Shown here: piece after piece, positions 8,641 to 15,547 of the stretch
Position numbering within the stretch: the first letter of the stretch is position 1
How the letters are laid out: every line of letters begins with the position of its first letter
NCBI GenBank assembly: GCA_003695105.1
Contig: RFIZ01000237.1
Span: 1-15,756 of the forward strand
Source: Fidelibacterota bacterium
GTDB lineage: Bacteria > Fidelibacterota > Marinisomatia > Marinisomatales > J089
Length of the DNA stretch: 15,756 nucleotides
Direction of reading: 5' to 3'
Program-made: the position numbers and the translations under genes
The notes under the pieces: model-generated
What the model was told of the DNA's origin: nothing
The model's database searches: none
What the model saw: only the letters and a program-made list of their open reading frames with translations

Positions 8641-9450
8641 TCAGGAGAAGATCTGGAGTCTCAGACCCGTTTCGCGCGGTAACCGGAGCACAGCGGGTGA
8701 AGCTCTCTCGACGGTGGTCGCTTGCAACAGTGTGTCCGCCTTGGTGACCAAGACCATTACACGGTCCCGGTGCATCCCCGGTGAATTCTCCCAGATGATC
8801 TTCGTATCCAGGCTCGCCCAGGACGGATCTTCCGTGCACGACATCCGTACCTGCCCCGGCTGGAGTTCTTCCCCATCAGTATCCGGCACCGGCTCCCAAC
8901 TTTGGTCGGGGGTACGGATCTGAATGGTCCATTGTTTCCATTCCGTTACGGAAACCGGCCCCAAATTCAGCGAACTATTCGTGGGTGTATACTCCGTGAA
9001 GTCCAGGTTGGGAATGGTAACCGCCACCCATTCAACTTCCGGGTTGCTCATCAGAAGAAACAAGTGCACATCACCGCTCCGCGTATCCTGGAGCAATCGG
9101 ATCAATACATCCTGATCCGGTGAGGAGAGGAGACCGACTCGTTTTATTCTGGGTTCCCGGACCTGAAGGGACGTGGCAGCCGCATACACCGACCGGGGAA
9201 CGGCCGGCGCCAGGGTGTGCACCGGTGTGACGGTCCAGCGCTGGGTCGGCCGGTTGAATCGCGACACCAGGTGGCGTTCTTTCAGGGATAAGGGCTTTTG
9301 CCATTCCGCCAGAAATTGGAGGTAAAATTTCTGGGCCTCATGAACCCGGTGCCGACAAAAGGCACAGGAATCTACATGAGACCGGGCCTTGGCATCCCCT
9401 GCTCCCTGGGCAACCGCTTCAATCAATTGGTCTGATAAACAATCCTTCAC
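8641..9450 (-). CDS. Putative zinc-finger anti-sigma-like protein
   Basis: A 269-residue soluble protein. The N-terminal 35 residues carry C4 and the triad H25-x3-C29-x2-C32 (SHVDSCAFC), the ligand pattern of zf-HC2 / ZAS anti-sigma domains, which clamp a partner sigma factor. No membrane helix follows, unlike many ZAS proteins. The remaining roughly 200 residues look beta-rich and match no family I recognise. The start is GTG at 9450; the only nearby ATG (9455) is out of frame and stops after two codons. No strong ribosome binding site is visible. The gene sits 24 bases after the sigma-like gene and 8 bases before the S16 membrane protein, the classical sigma/anti-sigma order. An alternative is a general zinc-binding adaptor. 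The motif is seen; the anti-sigma role is inferred. Confidence 0.65.
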   Translation of the reverse strand: MKDCLSDQLIEAVAQGAGDAKARSHVDSCAFCRHRVHEAQKFYLQFLAEWQKPLSLKERHLVSRFNRPTQRWTVTPVHTLAPAVPRSVYAAATSLQVREPRIKRVGLLSSPDQDVLIRLLQDTRSGDVHLFLLMSNPEVEWVAVTIPNLDFTEYTPTNSSLNLGPVSVTEWKQWTIQIRTPDQSWEPVPDTDGEELQPGQVRMSCTEDPSWASLDTKIIWENSPGMHRDRVMVLVTKADTLLQATTVERASPAVLRLPRETGLRLQIFS

Positions 9451-9474
9451 TTCATTTATCTAATAGGTACATTT

Positions 9475-10539
9475 TCACAAATTCAAGAAAATATTTTTTA
9501 GATGACTCTTCCCTTTCTGGATCATGTACGCCAGTCGGTGTCTGTGCACATCCCAGTTCTCCAGTAAAATTTCATTTTCCTGGGTGTGATTCATGTAATC
9601 TGTCAGGGGCCGGGTCTTCCCTAACCAGATCAAATCTTCAAAGTAGGTCATCAGGATTCCATGGTAGCGCTCGGTGATGGCATCGCAGACTTTTCCGGTC
9701 AGGCGATAACTTTTTTCCAATTGCATCTGGATATGCTGATCGATCAAATCCACAAGGGTCGCTTTGGGCAAGGTGAGCTCCGGTTCCACTTCCACCTGAT
9801 CCAGATCATCCATGAAGGTGAAAGACAGTCCCAGAATTTTCTGGATGGTCACATGGAGGTCATCCACGGCCACCATGGGAGCGTATTTCCCGGATGTGGC
9901 AATGGATTTCAGAACATTCTCAACAATCGTGGGCGTGGTCTTGACGGTGGTGATGATTTCGCGCAACCAGGCTTCCAGTTGGGGGAGAGGAATCATGGGC
10001 TTCTCCCCTTCGAAGAAGGTCCAGATATCTTCTTCCATGGACTGGCGATAGAGAAAATAGCGGCGGTACTGGATTTCCACCATATCCACATATTCGGATC
10101 GACGCGGAACCATCAATATATTGCGGTAAATCTTCCAACCCTGGGGATCTTCCTGGCGAAGAATCCGGGAGAATTCCTGGGACAGGTGGGAACTCACCAA
10201 ACGTTTCAAATGGACGAAGGCTTCCCGCGGGTTATTTCGGATCCGGGAAAAAATGGGCAGAAAGTAGCGTTCGAAATTCACAAACCGGCCGTCTTTGTTC
10301 CGACGGAAAAGGTTCCCGACTACATCCAGGGCCAAATCTTCCACCCCGGAGCCCGACAGATCCACGATGCGAAAATACAATCGTCCCTGTTTTTTCCGTA
10401 GGTAGAGAAACGCTTTGGTCAGCGCCAGACAACAATGAATTAAATCTTCGATTGTTTCCCGCTGGATCCGGTGGGAAAGGAGATTCTCCAGTTTAGCAGG
10501 GAGTGTCTGTAAAGGAAACGGAGTAGATAACGTGTTAAT
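9475..10539 (-). CDS. Divergent sigma-factor-like protein (uncertain), probable ATT start
   Basis: About 354 residues, cytosolic, not a family I can name with certainty. Sigma-like hints are an acidic GVEDLALDVVGNLF segment resembling region 2 (EDL-x2-D/E-x2...LF), a long helical middle, and a basic C-terminal helix (HRHRLAYMIQKGKSHLKN) resembling the end of region 4. The following gene encodes a zinc anti-sigma-type protein, which supports the idea. The first TTG in frame (10380) would cut off coherent protein sequence, and the frame upstream stays open for 54 codons to a TAG at 10549-10551 with no ATG, GTG or TTG. Two ATT codons (10542 and 10539) directly follow AGGGGA; I use 10539, six bases after GGGG. 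CTG codons within the frame are the other possible starts. A large helical regulator unrelated to sigma factors remains possible. Confidence 0.6.
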   Translation of the reverse strand: MNTLSTPFPLQTLPAKLENLLSHRIQRETIEDLIHCCLALTKAFLYLRKKQGRLYFRIVDLSGSGVEDLALDVVGNLFRRNKDGRFVNFERYFLPIFSRIRNNPREAFVHLKRLVSSHLSQEFSRILRQEDPQGWKIYRNILMVPRRSEYVDMVEIQYRRYFLYRQSMEEDIWTFFEGEKPMIPLPQLEAWLREIITTVKTTPTIVENVLKSIATSGKYAPMVAVDDLHVTIQKILGLSFTFMDDLDQVEVEPELTLPKATLVDLIDQHIQMQLEKSYRLTGKVCDAITERYHGILMTYFEDLIWLGKTRPLTDYMNHTQENEILLENWDVHRHRLAYMIQKGKSHLKNIFLNL

Positions 10540-10638
10540 AATGGTCCCCTATATTTTGACCGATCAATGCTTGATTCCGAAAAAATCTGCCGGAAAATAA
10601 AAAAAATTTTCTTCAAATCAAAAAAATGTCCCTATATA
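10540..10638. repeat. Two imperfect copies of AATG(G)TCC(C)CTATAT in the cassette leader
   Basis: The plus strand has AATGGTCCCCTATAT at 10540-10554 and AATGTCCCTATAT at 10625-10637, differing by two single-base gaps and 84-85 bases apart. The first copy overlaps the start and ribosome binding site of the sigma-like gene on the minus strand. The sequence between them is strongly AT-rich with A and T runs. Two spaced copies upstream of a regulator could be operator sites for autoregulation, but chance similarity cannot be excluded. Confidence 0.35.
10545..10550 (-). promoter_or_regulatory. Shine-Dalgarno-like AGGGGA before the sigma-like gene
   Basis: AGGGGA on the minus strand, next to an in-frame TAG and followed at once by two ATT codons. 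It is the only purine-rich ribosome-binding candidate upstream of the open frame and is the reason for placing the start at ATT rather than the far downstream TTG. Confidence 0.35.
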
Positions 10639-10646
10639 GATAGATG

Positions 10647-10712
10647 AAAAGGGGTAGAAAAATTCTGGCGTATAATTACCGTTCCATGCTACACCGTATA
10701 CCTACCCCTTTT
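10647..10712. repeat. 11-bp inverted repeat with a 44-base spacer
   Basis: AAAAGGGGTAG at 10647-10657 and its exact complement CTACCCCTTTT at 10702-10712. It lies between the stop of the five-helix membrane protein and the sigma-like gene. On the minus strand the structure would end in CTACCCCTTTTC, so it might act as an imperfect terminator for the upstream operon or as a structured leader. The spacer has some further self-complementarity (TATA boxes, GG/CC), which is weak. Confidence 0.45.
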
Positions 10713-10773
10713 TCTTTTGTTCCTGATATGGATGCATCCCCCTGTTTCGGAAAAAACCCGGGAATTCTCCTGA

Positions 10774-11580
10774 TTAGGATGGCAGTTGGGTGTAATCGAT
10801 CTCGGATCCCAGAACACTATGGGGAATCAAATAGACCACCAGGTGTAACACAGCGGCAAACAGGAACCATTTACGAGAAGAGGATGATGCCGACCGGGAT
10901 TTCCAGAGGGCCAGCGCCCATCCCAGGACCGCCGCCAGGGTTTTGTTATCCGTAAGATCATGGCCGAACGGCCAGCCGGTCCAGTACGCATCGAAGGCGT
11001 ATTTCTGCACCAGGGGACCCATGACCAGTCCGCCAGCCACCAGGAGCCCCAGGGTCCAGGCTGCCAGTTGCCGGGCACCGGGTCCTTCCACCAGAGCCTC
11101 AATTCCGGTGCGGGTGCTCAGGAGCATGGAGGTAAACATCAGGAGGATATGGGGCAACAGAATCGCCAGCGGAATGCGTCCCTTGTAACGCAAGATGACC
11201 GGAGCATCTACCACGGACTGAGTCTGACCAGAGTCCTGGTGCAACGAAACGGTATACATGATTTTTCCGGCCGCCGGCTGGTGAGGGAGGTAGCCCACCC
11301 AGTAGTCACCTTCCAGATGCATGGGATGCGATTGCCAGGCGTCCCGGGATTTGTAGCGCCGATATTCCAGCTGAGCTGTCCATCCGTCACCTATTGCCGG
11401 GAAGACAATTTTGGCATCTTCTCCCGTATGCCAGGTCGTGGGGAAACGGTAGGAGACGGTCTTGCCAGCCAGGGGAATGTTTCCCCGGACCGGATAACTG
11501 GGGCTGGTGCGCCATTGATACATCAGCGAAGAAAGAGTGATGACGGCCGTCGCCAGCCAAATCAAGGTTTTATCACCCAC
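10774..11580 (-). CDS. Conserved-looking five-helix membrane protein of unknown function
   Basis: A 268-residue protein I cannot assign to a named family. It has one N-terminal helix (about 5-22), then about 110 residues of beta-rich text with many aromatics (30-130), then four helices (about 136-155, 171-191, 211-227, 236-256). Between helices three and four is a striking polar motif YWTGWPFGHDLTDNKT (199-214), the kind of conserved text expected of a functional site. I have an uncertain memory of similar proteins annotated as hypothetical membrane proteins in Bacteroidota-like genomes. The start is GTG at 11580 with a good AAAGGA ribosome binding site 7-8 bases upstream. It follows the ZIP transporter by 15 bases, so the two are probably one transcript and may share a metal-related or envelope role. 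Confidence 0.75.
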   Translation of the reverse strand: MGDKTLIWLATAVITLSSLMYQWRTSPSYPVRGNIPLAGKTVSYRFPTTWHTGEDAKIVFPAIGDGWTAQLEYRRYKSRDAWQSHPMHLEGDYWVGYLPHQPAAGKIMYTVSLHQDSGQTQSVVDAPVILRYKGRIPLAILLPHILLMFTSMLLSTRTGIEALVEGPGARQLAAWTLGLLVAGGLVMGPLVQKYAFDAYWTGWPFGHDLTDNKTLAAVLGWALALWKSRSASSSSRKWFLFAAVLHLVVYLIPHSVLGSEIDYTQLPS

Positions 11581-11595
11581 AAGAATTCCTTTCCA

Positions 11596-12336
11596 TTACG
11601 GTTTCAGGTGAAAGGCATAAATCGTTCCGATGCCTCCCAATAGGAGGAGAAATTGACCCAGACTGTGGAGGGCCCGGGTCGTGCGATGGAGGTCCGGGAT
11701 CAGGTCGGCCAGGGAAATATAGATGAAACTTCCGGCCGCCAGGCCCATGGCGAGCGGGATGACCTGCTGCGCCGCTGTCATGAAATAGTACGACCCCACA
11801 GCTCCAACCAAAGCTGTCAACCCGGAAAAGAGATTCAGTCCAAAAGCTTTGGTGGATGAATAGCCGCTGCGGAGCAGGATGGCGAAATCACCCACTTCCT
11901 GGGGAATTTCGTGCATGGCCACGGAGATCGCCACTGCAATTCCCAACGGGATGGAGGACAGGAAAGCCACGGTGATCACCACGCCATCGATCAAATTGTG
12001 AAAAGCGTCGCCAATCAGGATCAGGGGACCGGAGGTCTGGTGTTCCTCACAATCTTCGGTATGACAATGCCGCCAGATCACCATTTTCTCCAGGACGAAG
12101 AAAAAAACGATCCCGCTCAAAACCAGGGCGGACATCCGGGTCGCGGTTTGATGATGTAACAGTTCCGGAATCAGCCCGAAAAAGGCCGATCCCAGCAGGG
12201 TGCCGGTGGCATAGCTCAGGACGACGGGCAACAGCGTCTTCTGGATGCGGTCGGGAAAGACCAGAAACAACGCCGCCAGCAGGATGGAACCGATGCTGCC
12301 CAAAATACTGAAGATCAGGATGTAAGTCAGAATCAT
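11596..12336 (-). CDS. ZIP-family divalent metal transporter
   Basis: An integral membrane carrier that moves zinc or a related divalent cation into the cytoplasm. The 246-residue protein has about eight hydrophobic helices. It carries the two signature metal sites of the family, HNLIDG (113-118, helix 4) and HEIPQE (142-147, helix 5). The loop before helix 4 is Cys/His-rich (H90, C91, H92, C96, H99), as expected for the cytosolic metal-binding loop. I place the start at ATG 12336, five bases after the lgt stop codon. A GTG at 12381 would add 15 residues that overlap lgt and look unlike a ZIP N-terminus. Substrate specificity cannot be read from the sequence. It sits between lgt and a membrane protein of unknown function. 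Confidence 0.93.
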   Translation of the reverse strand: MILTYILIFSILGSIGSILLAALFLVFPDRIQKTLLPVVLSYATGTLLGSAFFGLIPELLHHQTATRMSALVLSGIVFFFVLEKMVIWRHCHTEDCEEHQTSGPLILIGDAFHNLIDGVVITVAFLSSIPLGIAVAISVAMHEIPQEVGDFAILLRSGYSSTKAFGLNLFSGLTALVGAVGSYYFMTAAQQVIPLAMGLAAGSFIYISLADLIPDLHRTTRALHSLGQFLLLLGGIGTIYAFHLKP

Positions 12337-12341
12337 GAGGA

Positions 12342-13187
12342 TTATGCATTGGGAGAAGAAGATCGGAGGCCGATCTGCCACAGGACAATGCCGATCACCA
12401 TCATACCGAAGCAGAGTACCTGGCCCATGGAAAAAGGTCCCAACACGAAACCCATATGGGCATCCGGTTGACGAAAAAATTCGATGAAAAAGCGAAAGAA
12501 CCCGTAGCCGAATACATAGAGCCCGCTGGAAAAACCGGAAAAGGATCCCTTTTTCCGCAGAGGCCAGGTAATGGCAAACAGGACCAGTCCTTCAAAAAAG
12601 GCCTCGTACAATTGAGAGGGATGGCGAAGGTGTGTACCCCCCGCTTCCGGAAAGTACATGCCGATGGACGCCGTAGTGATCCGGCCGTACAATTCTCCGT
12701 TAATGAAATTTCCGATCCGTCCAAAGGTAAATCCCAGCGGAATGGAGGGCGTAAGAAAATCCCCCAGCCGGAGGAAAGGAAATCCTTTCGTACGGGAAAA
12801 CCAGTACAGGGCCACCATGACACCCAATAGTCCACCATGGTATGACATTCCGGCAATGCCGGTAAAATGCCAGCTGCCACCGTATTTACTGAAGGGGAAA
12901 AAGATTTTCCACGGTTCGGACCAGAACATTCCTTTGCCGTAAAACAGGACATACCCCAACCGGCCGCCCAGCAATACCCCCAGGATGCTCCAGGTAATCA
13001 TGTCGCCCACATCCTGTTTGGTGAACGGCCACTCTTCTTTTTCCAGTCGGTAGAGGCTCAGGCGATAGACAATGGCAAAAGCCACCAAATACATGAGACT
13101 ATACCACCGGATCGACAGGCCGCCAAGGTGCAGAAAAACCGGATTCATGTGGCTGGGTAGGTGTTGCCACCAATCAACAAACTTCAT
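12342..13187 (-). CDS. lgt: Prolipoprotein diacylglyceryl transferase
   Basis: An inner-membrane enzyme that moves a diacylglyceryl group from phosphatidylglycerol to the lipobox cysteine of prolipoproteins, the first step of lipoprotein maturation. The 281-residue length is typical and about seven helices are visible. The Lgt signature GRIGNFINGELYGR is at 156-169, with the conserved arginine R157 and asparagine N160. The essential-type histidine lies in SYHGGLLG (H117). HPSQLYEA (189-196) and FFRQPDAHMG (around R239) are also present. The start is ATG at 13187, which gives the N-terminal text WWQHLPSHMNPV. An internal ATG at residue 14 is an alternative, and neither has a strong ribosome binding site. 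It is separated from yidD by 72 bases with no clear hairpin. Confidence 0.97.
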   Translation of the reverse strand: MKFVDWWQHLPSHMNPVFLHLGGLSIRWYSLMYLVAFAIVYRLSLYRLEKEEWPFTKQDVGDMITWSILGVLLGGRLGYVLFYGKGMFWSEPWKIFFPFSKYGGSWHFTGIAGMSYHGGLLGVMVALYWFSRTKGFPFLRLGDFLTPSIPLGFTFGRIGNFINGELYGRITTASIGMYFPEAGGTHLRHPSQLYEAFFEGLVLFAITWPLRKKGSFSGFSSGLYVFGYGFFRFFIEFFRQPDAHMGFVLGPFSMGQVLCFGMMVIGIVLWQIGLRSSSPNA

Positions 13188-13259
13188 CTGAGCTGCTTTC
13201 TCGACTGATTTTGGGAGGGAGAAATTAGGCGAAATCCGGGCAGGGAAGGAAACGGGTTC

Positions 13260-13514
13260 TTAGGTTTTCCGTTCCGGGTCCCGTGGGGGAACGGGATCAT
13301 ACCCACTCCCACCCCAGGGATGGCACCGTAAGACTCGCTGGAAAGCCAGCCACCCGCCTTTCAGGAAACCGTGTGTCTGGAGAGCTTCCACCGCATACTG
13401 GGAACAGGTCGGAGTAAATCGACAATGTGGAGGGAACAACGGCGAAACCAGTACCTGGTAGAGTTTGATCACTCCGATGAGGGGAAACAGAAGAATTTGT
13501 TTTAGAGTGCCAAT
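13260..13514 (-). CDS. yidD: YidD, membrane protein insertion efficiency factor, probable ATT start
   Basis: A small membrane-associated protein thought to help YidC/Sec insert inner-membrane proteins. The 84-residue product is typical in length. It shows an amphipathic/hydrophobic N-terminus (LLFPLIGVIKLYQVLVSPL), the Cys motif CRFTPTCSQYAVEAL and the closing RCHPWGGSGYDPVP, both diagnostic. No ATG, GTG or TTG lies where the family begins. ATT at 13514 is 10 bases downstream of AAGGAG and fits the expected N-terminus. The next candidate upstream is a GTG that would add about 25 basic residues (VWKRERK...). With the ATT start it overlaps the end of aroQ by 13 bases, so translation may depend on ribosomes finishing aroQ. 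Confidence 0.93.
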   Translation of the reverse strand: MGTLKQILLFPLIGVIKLYQVLVSPLFPPHCRFTPTCSQYAVEALQTHGFLKGGWLAFQRVLRCHPWGGSGYDPVPPRDPERKT

Positions 13515-13927
13515 AGGATTTCGACTCCTTCCCGATAGCTTTCTTTCCCTTTTCCATACACCTGTCCCACACAAACGGGAACGATCACCGATTGGGCACG
13601 GAACGGTTCCCGCCGGTGAATATCGGATAAATGAACTTCCACCGCGGGAATCCCGATCGCGGCGATGGCATCCCGGATGGCATAAGAGGTGTGGGTATAG
13701 GCGGCGGGATTGATGACCAGTCCTCGGGCCCAGGGTACGCATTGTTGGATCGCATCAATGAGGGCTCCTTCCGAATTCGACTGAAAAAAACGGAAAACAC
13801 AGGGACGGGAATATTCCTGGTTTTGCATCCAGGCATGAAGCTCTTCCAGGGTGTCTTTTCCATAGATTTCCGGTTCCCGATGACCCAGCAAATTCAAATT
13901 CGGTCCTTCGATTACCTGAATATTCAT
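13502..13927 (-). CDS. aroQ: 3-dehydroquinate dehydratase, type II
   Basis: Converts 3-dehydroquinate to 3-dehydroshikimate, the third step of the shikimate pathway; type II enzymes are dodecamers in the cytosol. The 141-residue length is typical. Motifs seen are GPNLNLLGHREPEIYG (8-23, with catalytic Arg17 and Tyr22), QSNSEG (49-54), INPAAYTHTS (72-81, Asn73) and EVHLSDIHRREPFR (97-110, with His99 as the proton donor). The start is ATG at 13927, which overlaps the aroB stop as ATGA. The open frame runs further upstream inside aroB but is not needed. It is the fourth gene of the aroC-aroK-aroB-aroQ operon. Confidence 0.97.
   Translation of the reverse strand: MNIQVIEGPNLNLLGHREPEIYGKDTLEELHAWMQNQEYSRPCVFRFFQSNSEGALIDAIQQCVPWARGLVINPAAYTHTSYAIRDAIAAIGIPAVEVHLSDIHRREPFRAQSVIVPVCVGQVYGKGKESYREGVEILLAL
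13525..13530 (-). promoter_or_regulatory. AAGGAG ribosome binding site for yidD
   Basis: A near-perfect Shine-Dalgarno sequence inside the 3' end of aroQ, 10 bases ahead of the ATT at 13514. It decides the yidD start in favour of ATT. Because the same bases code for aroQ residues (within REGVE), chance is possible. Confidence 0.45.
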
Positions 13928-15003
13928 ATCCGCTCCAAACTGGCCAGGAGCTCGTCTTCCGTCACATCCGACCGGATGACGGTGCGCCCCAGTTGTTCCA
14001 GGAGAACCATATGGACCTGCCCGTTCCGCACCTTTTTGTCCTTGCGAATGGCTGCCAGGAATTCCCGGGTGTCGATCTGAGGCAAATCCGGTAAGGGACA
14101 TTGACGAATGACATCCCGCAATTCGATCATTTGGGGAAAGGGCAGCAAATCTTTTCGGACCGAGATATCCGCGGCCGCCAACATACCCAGGGCAACGGCC
14201 TCTCCGTGGCGGATGGACCCGTATCCCCAGACTTTCTCCAGGGCATGACCCACCGTATGGCCAAAATTCAGAATCCGGCGCTGATCCGATTCCCGTTCAT
14301 CCCGCGACACAATCGCCGCCTTGATTTCGACCGACCGTTGAATCGCCTGTTGATATACGTCCCAGCAATCCCACTCCAGCATCTGGGACAAATGAGTATC
14401 CAGCCAGTGGAGAAAGTCGGCATCGCAAATGGCCCCATATTTGATCACTTCTCCCAGACCGCTGACGCGTTCCTCCGGCGGCAGGGACGCCAGCAACTCC
14501 GGATCAATACAGACCATTTGAGGCTGGTAGATGGCTCCCACCAGGTTTTTTCCGTGGGATAGATTGATTCCGGTTTTTCCGCCGATAGCTGAATCCACCA
14601 TCCCCAGCAGTGTCGTGGGTATTTGCACATAGCGAATTCCCCGCAAAAAGGTGGCGGCGGCAAATCCGGTCACATCACCCACCACTCCACCGCCAAAGGC
14701 CACTAAAACCGTGGACCGGTCACAGCCCAATCGGATCAGGCGGTCGTACAGGCGTTCCATTTGGGAAAGAGATTTAGCTTCCTCGCCCTCATCCACAAAT
14801 ACCAGGGAAATGCGGAACCCTTCGTGAATCAGGGGTTCCAGGATGACTGCATGCGCGAGACTGGCCAGCCCGTGCTGAGTCACGCAAATCCACTGTTGCC
14901 CCTGGTTGAGGGGCTGCAGGAGGTCCGTCAGGCGGTTTCGCAGTCCGAGGGCCAGGTGAACCGGATAGGATCGATCCCCCAGATCAATCGGTATGGTCTT
15001 CAT
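13924..15003 (-). CDS. aroB: 3-dehydroquinate synthase
   Basis: NAD- and metal-dependent cyclisation of DAHP to 3-dehydroquinate, the second step of the shikimate pathway. The protein has 359 residues, a normal length. The nucleotide loop GGGVVGD is at 104-110, followed by the substrate segment IPTTLLGMVDSAIGGKTGIN (128-147). The three metal ligands are E185 (GLGEVIK), H249 (NFGHTVGHALE) and H266 (RHGEAVALGM). All expected active-site text is intact. ATG at 15003 overlaps the end of aroK by 20 bases, and the stop overlaps the aroQ start by 4 bases, consistent with tight translational coupling in the aromatic operon. Confidence 0.98.
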   Translation of the reverse strand: MKTIPIDLGDRSYPVHLALGLRNRLTDLLQPLNQGQQWICVTQHGLASLAHAVILEPLIHEGFRISLVFVDEGEEAKSLSQMERLYDRLIRLGCDRSTVLVAFGGGVVGDVTGFAAATFLRGIRYVQIPTTLLGMVDSAIGGKTGINLSHGKNLVGAIYQPQMVCIDPELLASLPPEERVSGLGEVIKYGAICDADFLHWLDTHLSQMLEWDCWDVYQQAIQRSVEIKAAIVSRDERESDQRRILNFGHTVGHALEKVWGYGSIRHGEAVALGMLAAADISVRKDLLPFPQMIELRDVIRQCPLPDLPQIDTREFLAAIRKDKKVRNGQVHMVLLEQLGRTVIRSDVTEDELLASLERI

Positions 15004-15547
15004 CCGCCGAGTTTACGATCTCTTCAATAATGATATTGACCACGGCCGTGGGGGACAAGTCGTCGGTAGTAATAATCAGATCCGCCAGGGATTCGTAATA
15101 CTTCCGGCGTTCCTCATACAGATCGGTCAGGGTTTTCAGCCGGTCACTGGATTTCGCCAGTAAGGGACGTTTCTGCACATTCCGAATCCGCCGGTGCAGG
15201 GTGATGGGTGCCGCTTCGAGATAAATGGAAACCCCCCGATAATAAATCACTTTCCGGTTCTTTTTGGAAATCACCGTTCCACCGCCCGTGGAAATCACCT
15301 GGGAGGGTTTGGCCGAGAGATAATCCAGATATTCCTCTTCCAGCGAACGGAATCCCTCTTCGCCCAGCATTTCGAATAGTTCCAGGATGGTTTTCCGCTC
15401 TCCCCGTTCGATGGCGCGGTCCAGATCGATAAACGGTCGCTCAAGATGGGTGGCCAGCCGCCGCCCCACCGTCGATTTCCAGGCCCCCATCATGCCGATC
15501 ATGAAAATGTTCCGATCGCCCAGAATGGCTTCAAAATCCACCGTCAC
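14984..15547 (-). CDS. aroK: Shikimate kinase with an altered Walker A loop
   Basis: Phosphorylates shikimate at the 3-hydroxyl using ATP. The 187-residue protein has the family layout: P-loop (18-26), DLD shikimate site (41-43), GFRSLE with R67, STGGGTV (87-92), the lid KRPLLA with R127, and a C-terminal RRKYYESLAD. The P-loop reads GMMGAWKST, where the family has GxxGxGKST, so the invariant glycine before the lysine is Trp23 (codon at 15479-15481). One base change from GGG to TGG would explain it. Everything else looks functional. The start is GTG at 15547, overlapping the aroC stop as GTGA. Either the change is a sequencing or assembly error, or the ATP loop is really modified. Confidence 0.95.
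   Translation of the reverse strand: MTVDFEAILGDRNIFMIGMMGAWKSTVGRRLATHLERPFIDLDRAIERGERKTILELFEMLGEEGFRSLEEEYLDYLSAKPSQVISTGGGTVISKKNRKVIYYRGVSIYLEAAPITLHRRIRNVQKRPLLAKSSDRLKTLTDLYEERRKYYESLADLIITTDDLSPTAVVNIIIEEIVNSADEDHTD

Noticed and set aside
9661..10401. 246-codon plus-strand open frame opposite the sigma-like gene
   Set aside because: No family resemblance, no clear ribosome binding site, and it ends at the same place as the coherent minus-strand protein; treated as a shadow.
10644..10955. Plus-strand 103-codon open frame in the intergenic region
   Set aside because: Runs into the antisense of the five-helix membrane protein and has no ribosome binding site or recognisable content.
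13188..13259. Possible terminator between yidD and lgt
   Set aside because: No stem-loop with a T run could be found in these 72 bases; the operon may continue through.
13515..13743. Long N-terminal extension of yidD inside aroQ
   Set aside because: The translated text is a frame-shifted shadow of aroQ and does not resemble YidD; the homology begins at about 13514.
13928..14101. Upstream extension of the aroQ frame
   Set aside because: It lies entirely inside aroB and precedes the conserved MNIQVIEGPNLN start, which has its own ATG overlapping the aroB stop.
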